Assembly: GCA_002706585.1 (NCBI GenBank)
Contig: PALU01000040.1
Location: 1 to 7,184, forward strand
Reading direction: 5' to 3'
Source of the DNA: Rickettsiales bacterium
GTDB taxonomy: Bacteria; Pseudomonadota; Alphaproteobacteria; TMED127
Length of the DNA: 7,184 nt
The notes beneath the pieces were generated by a model, which was given only the letters and a program-made list of their open reading frames with translations, was not told where the DNA came from and did not search any database. The translations under genes were made by a program, and so were the position numbers. Below, piece after piece: positions 1 to 5,929 of this stretch (the stretch's first letter is position 1; the number at the start of each line of letters is the position of its first letter).

Positions 1-303
1 CTTTTTCTTTATTGCTTTAAAATTAATTGAAAAATCCAATTTTTTTTTTCTATTATCAACAAATATTCCAAAGGCTTTATATTTATTTGCCCAATATAAA
101 GAGGAAGGCAAAATAAATTTTATTCTTTTTTTTCTGCACCAATCTATGTATGGTTTAATTGTTAAAAAAAACTCGTTTTGAGGATTAGTATTGTTATTTT
201 TAAAAAAAACAATACCTGTTTTATTTGAGATTTTTTTTAAAATCCTATAATTAGATTTTATATATGGGTTAAAAAAAAACCATTCATTAGGAATACAAAC
301 CAT
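1..303 (-). CDS. Thiamine-phosphate-synthase-like protein, partial (C-terminus beyond the left edge)
   Basis: The frame is open for 101 codons from an ATG at 303-301 to the window edge. After an N-terminal stretch with NPYIKSNYRILKKI, the pattern resembles the ThiE TIM-barrel: a hydrophobic strand (GIVFF), a helix ending in DWCRKKRIKFIL, then SSLYWANKYKAFGIFV, which sits where ThiE has its 'DLAxxxxADGVH' segment. ThiE joins HMP pyrophosphate to the thiazole phosphate to make thiamine phosphate. Residues expected for pyrophosphate and pyrimidine binding (Q-x-R-x-K after strand 2, N-D near the next strand) are not visible, so this may be a degenerate or repurposed paralogue. The start codon lies only 13 bases from that of divergent yggS. 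A ThiE-like gene beside yggS is, from memory, a recurring alphaproteobacterial arrangement. Family assignment is tentative; that it is coding is fairly likely. Confidence 0.5.
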   Translation of the reverse strand, partial: MVCIPNEWFFFNPYIKSNYRILKKISNKTGIVFFKNNNTNPQNEFFLTIKPYIDWCRKKRIKFILPSSLYWANKYKAFGIFVDNRKKKLDFSINFKAIKKK

Positions 304-316
304 AAAATAAATTTAA

Positions 317-988
317 ATGAACAAAATAGTTAGTAATTACAAAAATATTATAAATGAAATAAAAAGTTATGAAAAAGAATTTTATGAATCTGCAAAAAAA
401 ATTGATCTTGTTGCCGTTTCAAAAACATTTCCAACCGAAAAAATTGAATTAATCTTAAACTTAGGTCATAGAGTATTTGGAGAAAATAGAGTACAAGAGG
501 CTGCTGAAAAATGGCCGATTCTAAAAAAGAAATTTGATAATGTACAACTGCATTTGATAGGCCCTCTTCAATCCAATAAAGTAAAAATTGCTCTAGAAGT
601 CTTTGATGTAATTCAGACACTTGATAGAGAAAAGATCGTATTAAAGATCAAAGAATTCAAAGAAAATTATGAACAAAAAAAAGCTCATAAATTTTTTATT
701 CAAGTAAATACGGGTAATGAACAACAAAAAGCTGGAATTGAACCAAACAAATTAATAGATTTTGTGAGTTGGTGCAAAAATGACGTTAATTTAGAAATTG
801 CTGGTTTAATGTGTATTCCTCCAATCAATGAATCTGGTACCAAACATTTTAAAATTTTGAGTTCATTAGCTAAAAAAAGTTCTGTAAAATTTTTGAGTAT
901 GGGAATGAGCAATGATTTCAAAGAAGCAATTGAATTTGGTGCCACTCATGTAAGGGTTGGATCAGGAATTTTTGGAAAAAGAGATTAA
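317..988 (+). CDS. yggS: YggS family pyridoxal 5'-phosphate homeostasis protein
   Basis: A 223-residue protein of typical YggS/PROSC length (alanine-racemase-like fold type III barrel). Visible family motifs are LVAVSKTFP with the PLP-binding Lys36, FGENRVQEAAEKW (54-66), HLIGPLQSNK (79-88), VNTGNEQQKAGI, GLMCIPP, and the phosphate-binding end SMGMSNDFKEAI...VRVGSGIFGKRD. YggS proteins are cytosolic PLP carriers/regulators that keep free PLP and amino-acid pools balanced; no catalytic activity is firmly established for them. The ATG at 317 gives the normal N-terminal distance of about 35 residues to the PLP lysine, so it is preferred. There is no Shine-Dalgarno sequence and only 13 bases separate it from the divergent start at 303, so a very short leader or leaderless message is likely. 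The stop region (986-988) overlaps the end of the frame-restored L,D-transpeptidase on the other strand. Confidence 0.95.
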   Translation: MNKIVSNYKNIINEIKSYEKEFYESAKKIDLVAVSKTFPTEKIELILNLGHRVFGENRVQEAAEKWPILKKKFDNVQLHLIGPLQSNKVKIALEVFDVIQTLDREKIVLKIKEFKENYEQKKAHKFFIQVNTGNEQQKAGIEPNKLIDFVSWCKNDVNLEIAGLMCIPPINESGTKHFKILSSLAKKSSVKFLSMGMSNDFKEAIEFGATHVRVGSGIFGKRD

Positions 989-1496
989 TAAACTTTCAAA
1001 AATGAAAAAGGTGAGATAAATCTTACTATATCAATAAGATCTTCTTTATTTACAGCTATACAACCTTCTGTAAATTTTCTGCTTTATCCGAGCAATGAAT
1101 AAAGATTGCACTTCCTTTAAATTTTCTTACGGGATTAATATTGTAATCTAGAGTTATTACTAAGTCATAAAGACTATCTTCTCTGTACATATTTTCATTG
1201 AAACATCTTAATTTTTTGGCAGAAAATTTATTATAATCCTTATTCTTTGAATCTGTTATCCATGTATGTTTTTTTTCAATTTTTTTTTTGGTCACTTTAG
1301 ATTTAATATCACCTAGTTTATCGTAACGATAAAAAATTTTTCTCATTCTAAATATACCTTTAGGGGTAATTTGATCGCCTTCTCTTTTTTTATTTCCTAT
1401 ACCATTTTTGCCTACGTAACATAAAATTCTTTTTTTTTTAAATATTAAAAAACCAATATTTTTATTCTTTGTTTTTTTTACTATAATGTTATTCAT
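985..1496 (-). CDS. YkuD-type L,D-transpeptidase family protein, frame interrupted before the catalytic Cys
   Basis: The ATG at 1496 opens a 146-residue frame that stops at 1058-1056. It carries hallmarks of the short YkuD proteins (COG3786-like): KREGDQITPKGIF (about 38-50), FYRYDK, WITD (79-82), SLYDLVITLDYN, and GSAIFIHC with the conserved His134. The zero frame then reads NLQKVV and stops, losing the catalytic Cys. One frame over, starting in the A run at 1078-1075, the expected continuation is intact: KFTEGCIAV, with the Cys codon at 1062-1060, then about 20 more codons to TAA at 987-985. The restored protein would be 170 residues and overlap yggS by 4 bases. Such enzymes form 3-3 peptidoglycan cross-links or attach partners to peptidoglycan. 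No signal peptide is visible. The break may be a sequencing error, a true pseudogene mutation, or recoding at AAATTTA. Family confidence is high; whether the gene works is unknown. Confidence 0.8.
1071..1077 (-). other. Slippery-type heptamer A AAT TTA at the L,D-transpeptidase frame break
   Basis: Read on the minus strand, zero-frame codons 141 and 142 are AAT TTA, preceded by A, giving the X XXY YYZ pattern of -1 ribosomal slippage sites. A one-base backward slip gives AAA TTT, then ACA GAA GGT TGT, which is the frame encoding TEGCIAV with the catalytic Cys. No Shine-Dalgarno-like stimulator is seen upstream. The nearest hairpin (ATCTTA/TAAGAT, 1040-1035 with 1025-1020) begins about 30 bases downstream, farther than usual. 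In so A+T-rich a genome such heptamers arise by chance, and loss of one A from an A5 run explains the break equally well. Confidence 0.35.
1482..1487 (+). promoter_or_regulatory. Candidate -10 box (TATAAT) for the response-regulator gene
   Basis: A perfect TATAAT lies 21 bases before the ATG at 1509, inside the first codons of the divergent L,D-transpeptidase gene. A start about 7 bases downstream would give a leader near 14 bases. No convincing -35 box is visible about 17 bases upstream, where the sequence is T-rich. The 12-base gap between the two starts forces the promoter into coding sequence, which favours this site, but A+T richness makes chance hexamers common. Confidence 0.4.
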
Positions 1497-1508
1497 TTAC
1501 TTAAGAAT

Positions 1509-2153
1509 ATGCCAAAGAATAAAGACATTCTAGCAATATTTAAAGATAGGAATCTTTTTTCAGAACTTTCCTATCTAATGAAAGAGGAGGGTTTCGAATT
1601 AGACTTTCGCACGAATATTGACAATAAGGACTTTAAGTTTTCTTCTTATAAACTAGTCCTAATTGATGAGAAATCACTAGATGATTTAATAAAGTTCTTT
1701 AATTTTAAAGACTCTTTACCAATAAATTTTTTTTTATTTTCCAAAAGAGAAAAAAATAAAAAAAAAAATTTAACAATTGTAGAAATTCCATTAGTTTTTA
1801 ACAATTTCATTAAAGAATTTTCAAATAAGCTTAATGATAAAAATTTATTTGACGGAAAGGCAAAATTTGGAGAGTTTTTTTTCCTTCCAAATAAAATGGG
1901 TTTGTTTAATAAAGATTCTAAAAAGATTGTAAAATTTACTGAATTAGAGAACAAACTACTAAATTTTCTTTTAGGAAAAAAAGCCGGATCAACAAAAAAT
2001 GAAATTTTAAGTAATGTTTGGGGTCATAATATTGAACTGGAAACCCATACTTTAGAATCACTTATTTATCGTTTAAGAAAAAAAATAGAAAATAACCCAA
2101 ATAGGCCAAAAATATTAATTCAGGTTAAAAAGAAATATTTTATAAATATTTAA
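1509..2153 (+). CDS. OmpR-type response regulator with degenerate receiver and winged-helix DNA-binding domain
   Basis: 214 residues, near the usual 220-240 of the OmpR/PhoB class. Residues about 120-214 form a clear winged-helix effector domain: FTELENKLLNFLL (143-155), EILSNVWGHN (165-174), LETHTLESLIYRLRKKIE (177-194, recognition helix region) and a final wing RPKILIQVKKKYF. Residues 1-110 look like a receiver: the phosphoacceptor-like Asp53 remains in LVLIDEKS and Ser78 fits the conserved Ser/Thr, but the acidic pair after strand 1 is replaced by Phe11-Lys12, and the Lys-Pro near residue 94 is Ile-Pro. It may therefore act without normal aspartate phosphorylation. No histidine kinase is in view. 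It diverges from the L,D-transpeptidase gene across 12 bases and converges on lolA with a 4-base gap, so an envelope-related regulon is a guess from context. The ATG at 1509 fits the receiver N-terminus. Confidence 0.85.
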   Translation: MPKNKDILAIFKDRNLFSELSYLMKEEGFELDFRTNIDNKDFKFSSYKLVLIDEKSLDDLIKFFNFKDSLPINFFLFSKREKNKKKNLTIVEIPLVFNNFIKEFSNKLNDKNLFDGKAKFGEFFFLPNKMGLFNKDSKKIVKFTELENKLLNFLLGKKAGSTKNEILSNVWGHNIELETHTLESLIYRLRKKIENNPNRPKILIQVKKKYFINI

Positions 2154-2157
2154 ACAA

Positions 2158-2757
2158 TTAATTCCTCCAAAGTTGATTCCTTGGATCCTCTTCAGAAATG
2201 TCAAATTTAGTTTTCTTAATTTTTGAGTTAAATTCTAAATTATTTAGTAAAATTTCTGTTTTTGACTGATCATTACTTATTACGGTCCATTTTTTCATTT
2301 GAAATGGATTTTTCTCAAAAATAATTTCAACAAAACCCTGTTCAGCAAATTTATTTTCTGTGAGGTTTAAAAATAGGTTGTTATCTTTCTCCCTATAATT
2401 CAAAATTTTGACTTTATCGAGGTCAAAATCATTATATAGAAGCATTTTTATTGGTATGTCATTTAAGCTATAAAACGTAACATTCTTAAGTTTTTTATTT
2501 ACAGTGGCAACTTTCTTTCCATCACTAATCACTACTAATGGGTTTTCATTGTATTCAATTCTTATTTTGCCAGGGCGACTTAGAAGAATTTTACCAGTCA
2601 AAACATTACCATTGTTATTTATTTGAATAAAGTCACTTTTTAATGAAGAAAAGCTTTCTAGATATGAAAAAATTTTTTTAATATTTTCATTGGATTTTAA
2701 GGAAGAACTTATAAAAATAAAAAGAGATGATATAATTAATTGTAAAGCTTTATACAT
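2158..2757 (-). CDS. lolA: LolA, periplasmic outer-membrane lipoprotein carrier
   Basis: A 199-residue protein with a Sec signal peptide (basic Lys3, hydrophobic run to about residue 20, likely cleavage near SSSLKS-NE). The mature part shows the LolA pattern: FSSLKSDFIQ, a Gly-rich turn, LTGKILLSRPGKIRIEYNE with the arginines typical of 'RPGKxRxEY', VVISDGKKV, and the short P-x-x-x-LL segment after the strands. LolA receives lipoproteins from the LolCDE transporter and hands them to the outer membrane, so it should serve the neighbouring LppC-like lipoprotein. The ATG at 2757 puts the signal peptide at the N-terminus and leaves 16 bases to the divergent lppC-like start. The 3' end is 4 bases from that of the response regulator, leaving no separate terminator. 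In many Alphaproteobacteria lolA sits next to ftsK; here it does not. Confidence 0.88.
   Translation of the reverse strand: MYKALQLIISSLFIFISSSLKSNENIKKIFSYLESFSSLKSDFIQINNNGNVLTGKILLSRPGKIRIEYNENPLVVISDGKKVATVNKKLKNVTFYSLNDIPIKMLLYNDFDLDKVKILNYREKDNNLFLNLTENKFAEQGFVEIIFEKNPFQMKKWTVISNDQSKTEILLNNLEFNSKIKKTKFDISEEDPRNQLWRN
2731..2736 (+). promoter_or_regulatory. Candidate -10 box (TATAAT) for the LppC-like gene
   Basis: TATAAT occurs 37 bases before the preferred ATG at 2774, inside the signal-peptide codons of lolA on the other strand. It would give a leader near 30 bases. There is no good -35 match (about three of six positions at best). The 16-base gap between divergent starts means the promoter has to be in lolA, which is the main support. 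Confidence 0.25.
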
Positions 2758-2773
2758 AACTAAATCTATTTAT

Positions 2774-4603
2774 ATGATAATTTTTAAATTAAGAATATTA
2801 ATATTTTTATTTGCAATGATTCAATTAGGCAGCTGTCAAATTGATAATTCATTGTCTAAAATAAAAGAAACTATCGTTAATATCGAATTTTCTCACGGTG
2901 GTGAATTAAAGAAAAAGGAGCAAGAACAGAAGAAAGAATTAGATAAGATAAAAAACAACTCTAAGCCTAAAGAAAAAACTGAAAAAACCGAAAAACCAAG
3001 GATAGTTAATGAAACAAAAAAATTAAAAAACGAAGAAAATTTTGAAGAAGAAAATGATAGAAAAAAAGAAGAGCATATAGAAAACACAATTTCGAAAAAA
3101 GATGATAACTTTGAAAAAGTCAAAACTGAAGATCTTAAAGAAGAAAAGAAGTCAATCTTCGAGATTCTATTTGGTTCAAAAGAAGAAGAATTGCCCAATG
3201 AAATCAACCAAAATAATGAGAAAGTACAAGAGATTAACCTAAGTAGAAATAACGATATAACAACCATAAGTGAGAATAATGAAAATGATACTGAAAATTT
3301 AATTAATGAAGAGGTATTAGATCATCAGGTGATAGTAGAAAAAAAAGATATAGATAATGAAGTTATATTTTCAGACAGTGATGAAACACTTGAAACTGAA
3401 ATCGAAGATTCTCAAAAAAAAGAAATAGAAACATCTTTTTTACAACTTAAGGAAATTCAGCCAGTTGAAAGGGAAAAGTCAAGAAAATTTATAAAAGGAA
3501 GAGATTCTGTTGGGTTGTTAGTTCCTCTCACTGGAAGTAAAAGCTTTGCAGGAGAAATAGTTTTAAACACTCTTAGATATAGTATTGAAAAGAGACCAAC
3601 TAAACTAAAGTTCAAAATTTATGATACAAAAGGAACACCACGTGATGCAATTGAAGCTACAAACAAAGCAGTTAAAGATGGAGTGAGAGTTTTTATCGGC
3701 CCAATCTTTTCAGATGTAACAAAAGTATTAAAAGAAACTTTTGAAAATAAAGATTTAATTTTTTTTAGTTTGTCTACAGATGCATCAAATAAATCAAAAA
3801 AAATGATTGTCACAGGTCAAAATCCTGATGATCAAATAAAATGTATTGCAAAAAATTTAGTTGATAAGAGAATTAATAGAATACTTTTAATACATCATGA
3901 CGATAAATATGGAGATGTTGTTAAAAATAGTCTTTTGAATACAACAGGAAATTTAAATTATATGGATCAAGTTGATCTTAATTTTTTTAAAATTTCGAAA
4001 AATCAGGATCTCAATCAGGAAATTAAAATACTCAGTAAATTTGAAATTCGTAAAGAGAAACTAAAAAGTAAAATTGAAAATATTAAGAAAAGTAATGTAT
4101 TGTCAAAAGAAGAAAAAAAAGAGGAGCTAAAAAAGCTTGACAGAAAATTGACTCTAGAGGTCCCTTTCGACTCTATCATTATAGCCTCTGAAGGCGATAA
4201 ACTTTTAGAAATTATGTCTCATCTAGCATTTTATGACATAAACTCAAATAACACAATCTTATACGGCACTAGTATTTGGGAAGATTCTTTTAAAAAAGAT
4301 AAAATTTATGAGAATACTTTTTTCGTTTCCAATTTGAAAAATGAGGCGTTTAATTTTAAAAAAGAATATTTTGAAATATTTGAAAAAACACCAAGAACAA
4401 TTACCTTCCAATTATTTGACTTAATTGAAATTATAAAAGATTTTCAGGATTCTGAATTAAAATTTCCTGAGGATAAAATTTATATGGGAGAATTTGGTAA
4501 TAGTTTTCTAAAAGATGGATTTCTTCATAGGGAAACTGTTATCAAAAAAGTTAAAAATGAAAAAATTATAAATGCATCTAAATGCTATTTAAATGTTCTT
4601 TAG
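2774..4603 (+). CDS. LppC/LpoA-like outer-membrane lipoprotein (penicillin-binding-protein activator family)
   Basis: The start at 2774 is preferred because it places a lipoprotein signal at the N-terminus: Lys5, Arg7, a hydrophobic core, and lipobox LGSC with the lipidated Cys21. An upstream in-frame ATG at 2690 would bury this signal and run into lolA. The protein is 609 residues. Residues about 22-243 are a Lys/Glu/Asn-rich low-complexity region, probably disordered, interrupted by a hydrophobic motif SIFEILFG. From about 244 a periplasmic-binding-protein-like domain follows: SVGLLVPLTGS, FKIYDTKGTP, VRVFIGPIFSD, IFFSLSTD, INRILLIHHDDKYG. A predicted coiled-coil insert (about 418-462) comes before PFDSIII. 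LpoA proteins reach through peptidoglycan from the outer membrane to activate PBP synthases; whether this homologue does so is inferred. Its 3' end overlaps rdgB by 26 bases in convergent orientation. Confidence 0.82.
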   Translation: MIIFKLRILIFLFAMIQLGSCQIDNSLSKIKETIVNIEFSHGGELKKKEQEQKKELDKIKNNSKPKEKTEKTEKPRIVNETKKLKNEENFEEENDRKKEEHIENTISKKDDNFEKVKTEDLKEEKKSIFEILFGSKEEELPNEINQNNEKVQEINLSRNNDITTISENNENDTENLINEEVLDHQVIVEKKDIDNEVIFSDSDETLETEIEDSQKKEIETSFLQLKEIQPVEREKSRKFIKGRDSVGLLVPLTGSKSFAGEIVLNTLRYSIEKRPTKLKFKIYDTKGTPRDAIEATNKAVKDGVRVFIGPIFSDVTKVLKETFENKDLIFFSLSTDASNKSKKMIVTGQNPDDQIKCIAKNLVDKRINRILLIHHDDKYGDVVKNSLLNTTGNLNYMDQVDLNFFKISKNQDLNQEIKILSKFEIRKEKLKSKIENIKKSNVLSKEEKKEELKKLDRKLTLEVPFDSIIIASEGDKLLEIMSHLAFYDINSNNTILYGTSIWEDSFKKDKIYENTFFVSNLKNEAFNFKKEYFEIFEKTPRTITFQLFDLIEIIKDFQDSELKFPEDKIYMGEFGNSFLKDGFLHRETVIKKVKNEKIINASKCYLNVL

Positions 4604-5177
4604 CAAATTCCTTAAATGCTTCAAATCGATGATCAATTAGAATTTTTTTTTGATGCTGCATTTCACCAAAGGTTTTTTTATACCCCTTTGGAATAAAGAA
4701 TGGATCGTATCCAAACCCATTCTTTCCTCGTGGAGGCCAAGAAATACTTCCTAAAACTTCGCCAAAATAAGTAAAGATTTTTTTATTAGGCACATTTATC
4801 GCTAAACAACATACAAATTTTGCTGAAAAATCAGAACTTTGTGTCTTTTTTAAAGAATTATATATTTCCTTCATTGCTGGGTACCAACCTCCGTTCTCAG
4901 ATGCAAATCTTGCAGAATAAATTCCAGGTTTGCCTTCAAGCGCACTAACACATAATCCAGAATCGTCTGCTAAAGTAAATAAATTTTTTGGAATACTCTT
5001 TACTTTTATTACTGCATTTTCTTCGAAGCTTTTACCAACTTCATCAACCTCAGATATTGCTAGATCTGAGGACGACTTGATCTTTATATTGTAAGGCGAA
5101 AGTAAACTTTTGAATTCATGAATTTTACCTCTATTATGACTAGCAATGATTAAATTCTTTGAATAATCTTTTGTCAT
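4578..5177 (-). CDS. rdgB: RdgB/HAM1 family non-canonical purine NTP pyrophosphatase
   Basis: 199 residues, the usual length. The family motifs are all visible: SHNRGKIHEF (13-22, substrate-binding Asn and Lys), SFEENA (50-55), LADDSGL (69-75, catalytic/metal Asp71-Asp72), GKPGIYSARFA, NGFGYDPFFIP, TFGEM and DHRFEAFKEF near the C-terminus. The enzyme hydrolyses ITP, dITP and XTP to monophosphates plus pyrophosphate, cleansing the nucleotide pool. Its ATG (5177-5175) shares one base with the TAA of upstream rph (TAATG), so the two are very probably one operon with translational coupling; no Shine-Dalgarno sequence precedes it. The usual alphaproteobacterial next gene, hemW, is absent: the LppC-like gene converges instead, overlapping the last codons and both stops by 26 bases. 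Confidence 0.96.
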   Translation of the reverse strand: MTKDYSKNLIIASHNRGKIHEFKSLLSPYNIKIKSSSDLAISEVDEVGKSFEENAVIKVKSIPKNLFTLADDSGLCVSALEGKPGIYSARFASENGGWYPAMKEIYNSLKKTQSSDFSAKFVCCLAINVPNKKIFTYFGEVLGSISWPPRGKNGFGYDPFFIPKGYKKTFGEMQHQKKILIDHRFEAFKEFAKEHLNSI

Positions 5178-5890
5178 TAAGAAATTATATCTTTTTGGAT
5201 CTCAAATATTTCATCCACAGCTTTTCTTGCACTTTTAATCATTTTTTCAACGGAATTAAAATCATAAGTACTTTGCTCGCCAGAAATCTGAATTTCAGCA
5301 ATACCAGATTTTTCAGTAAAAATAAAATTAGCATCTACATCTGCATTTGAATCTTCAGAATAATCTAAATCTACAAATACCTCACCATTTAAAATTCCAC
5401 AAGAAATTCCAGCGATAAAATCTTTTATTGGATTTTCTTTAATAACTCCATCTTTTATCATTTTTTGTACCGCTAGAAATAATGCAATGAATGAACCAGT
5501 TACACTTGCCGTTCTTGTTCCACCATCAGCTTGTATAACATCACAGTCTAGAATGAATTGTAGATCTCTAATTTTATCTAAATCTATGATTGTCCTTAGC
5601 GATCTTCCAATTAATCTCTGAATTTCTATAGTTCTTCCAGATTGTTTTCCATTTTTTGATTCCCTATTACTTCTTCTATCTGTTGATCCAGGTAACATAG
5701 AATATTCAGCCGTTAACCAGCCATGCTTCTCTTTCTTAAGCCATTGTGGAAGATCAGTAGAATAATTTGCCGTACATATTACTTTTGTTTGTCCATAAGA
5801 AATTAGACATGAACCTAGAGAATTTTGGATATAGTTTTTTTCTACTTTAATTTGCCTTAATTCATTCTTTTTCCTGTTGAAATTTCTCAT
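5177..5890 (-). CDS. rph: Ribonuclease PH
   Basis: 237 residues, a normal RNase PH length. Motifs in order: GSCLISYGQTKVICTA, HGWLTAEYSMLPGST (56-70), GRTIEIQRLIGRSLR (85-99, with phosphate-binding Arg86), DCDVIQADGGTRTASVTGS (115-133, Arg126), and DLDYSEDSNADVDANF (174-189) with the metal-binding acidic residues Asp180 and Asp186. All key residues fall at canonical numbering, so the enzyme should be active as the phosphate-dependent 3'-to-5' exonuclease that trims tRNA 3' ends. One divergent spot is EIQISGEQ at 199-206, where relatives usually have EIQGTAE. The start at 5890 gives the standard N-terminus. It is first in an rph-rdgB operon and diverges from hrcA across 48 bases that hold a candidate -10 box. 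Confidence 0.97.
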   Translation of the reverse strand: MRNFNRKKNELRQIKVEKNYIQNSLGSCLISYGQTKVICTANYSTDLPQWLKKEKHGWLTAEYSMLPGSTDRRSNRESKNGKQSGRTIEIQRLIGRSLRTIIDLDKIRDLQFILDCDVIQADGGTRTASVTGSFIALFLAVQKMIKDGVIKENPIKDFIAGISCGILNGEVFVDLDYSEDSNADVDANFIFTEKSGIAEIQISGEQSTYDFNSVEKMIKSARKAVDEIFEIQKDIIS

Positions 5891-5901
5891 GGTTAAAGAT
5901 A

Positions 5902-5907
5902 ATTATA
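5902..5907 (-). promoter_or_regulatory. Candidate -10 box (TATAAT) for rph-rdgB
   Basis: On the minus strand a perfect TATAAT is followed 11 bases later by the rph ATG at 5890. Transcription would begin about 5 bases before the start codon, giving a nearly leaderless message, consistent with the absence of a Shine-Dalgarno sequence. The -35 position falls in the T side of the A15 tract, so it has no proper hexamer, but the tract could act like an UP element. Confidence 0.45.
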
Positions 5908-5909
5908 TT
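5904..5909 (+). promoter_or_regulatory. Candidate -10 box (TATATT) for hrcA-grpE
   Basis: TATATT on the plus strand overlaps the opposite-strand TATAAT and lies 29 bases before the hrcA ATG. Initiation would fall at about 5916, within the 15-base A tract. There is no clear -35 box and no CIRCE inverted repeat (TTAGCACTC-N9-GAGTGCTAA) between rph and hrcA, so autoregulation of this operon by HrcA is not supported here. Confidence 0.3.
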
Positions 5910-5914
5910 GTTGT

Positions 5915-5929
5915 AAAAAAAAAAAAAAA
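5915..5929. repeat. Homopolymer A15 tract in the rph/hrcA intergenic region
   Basis: Fifteen consecutive A residues on the plus strand are followed by CT and then eight more A residues running into the hrcA ATG. The tract occupies a third of the 48-base divergent spacer. Such tracts are stiff or bend DNA when phased, can serve as UP-element-like promoter sequence, and are prone to length errors in both replication and sequencing. Confidence 0.9.

Noticed and set aside
1020..1040. Inverted repeat ATCTTA-N9-TAAGAT as a terminator or frameshift-stimulating hairpin
   Set aside because: The 6-base A+T stem is weak, lies within the restored transpeptidase coding region, has no T tract positioned for intrinsic termination, and is about 30 bases from the slippery heptamer.
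2690..2773. Upstream in-frame ATG that would lengthen the LppC-like protein by 28 residues
   Set aside because: It would put a polar segment in front of a textbook lipoprotein signal (LGSC) and overlap the lolA signal-peptide codons on the other strand; 2774 fits far better.
2893..3267. Minus-strand 124-codon frame rich in Ser and Phe
   Set aside because: It is the mirror of the Lys/Glu-rich tether codons (GAA/AAA read as TTC/TTT); the low complexity explains the long open frame.
5159..5350. Plus-strand 63-codon frame across the rdgB/rph junction
   Set aside because: It lies antisense to two well-conserved genes, resembles no family and is rich in Phe/Ile as expected for the reverse strand of coding sequence.
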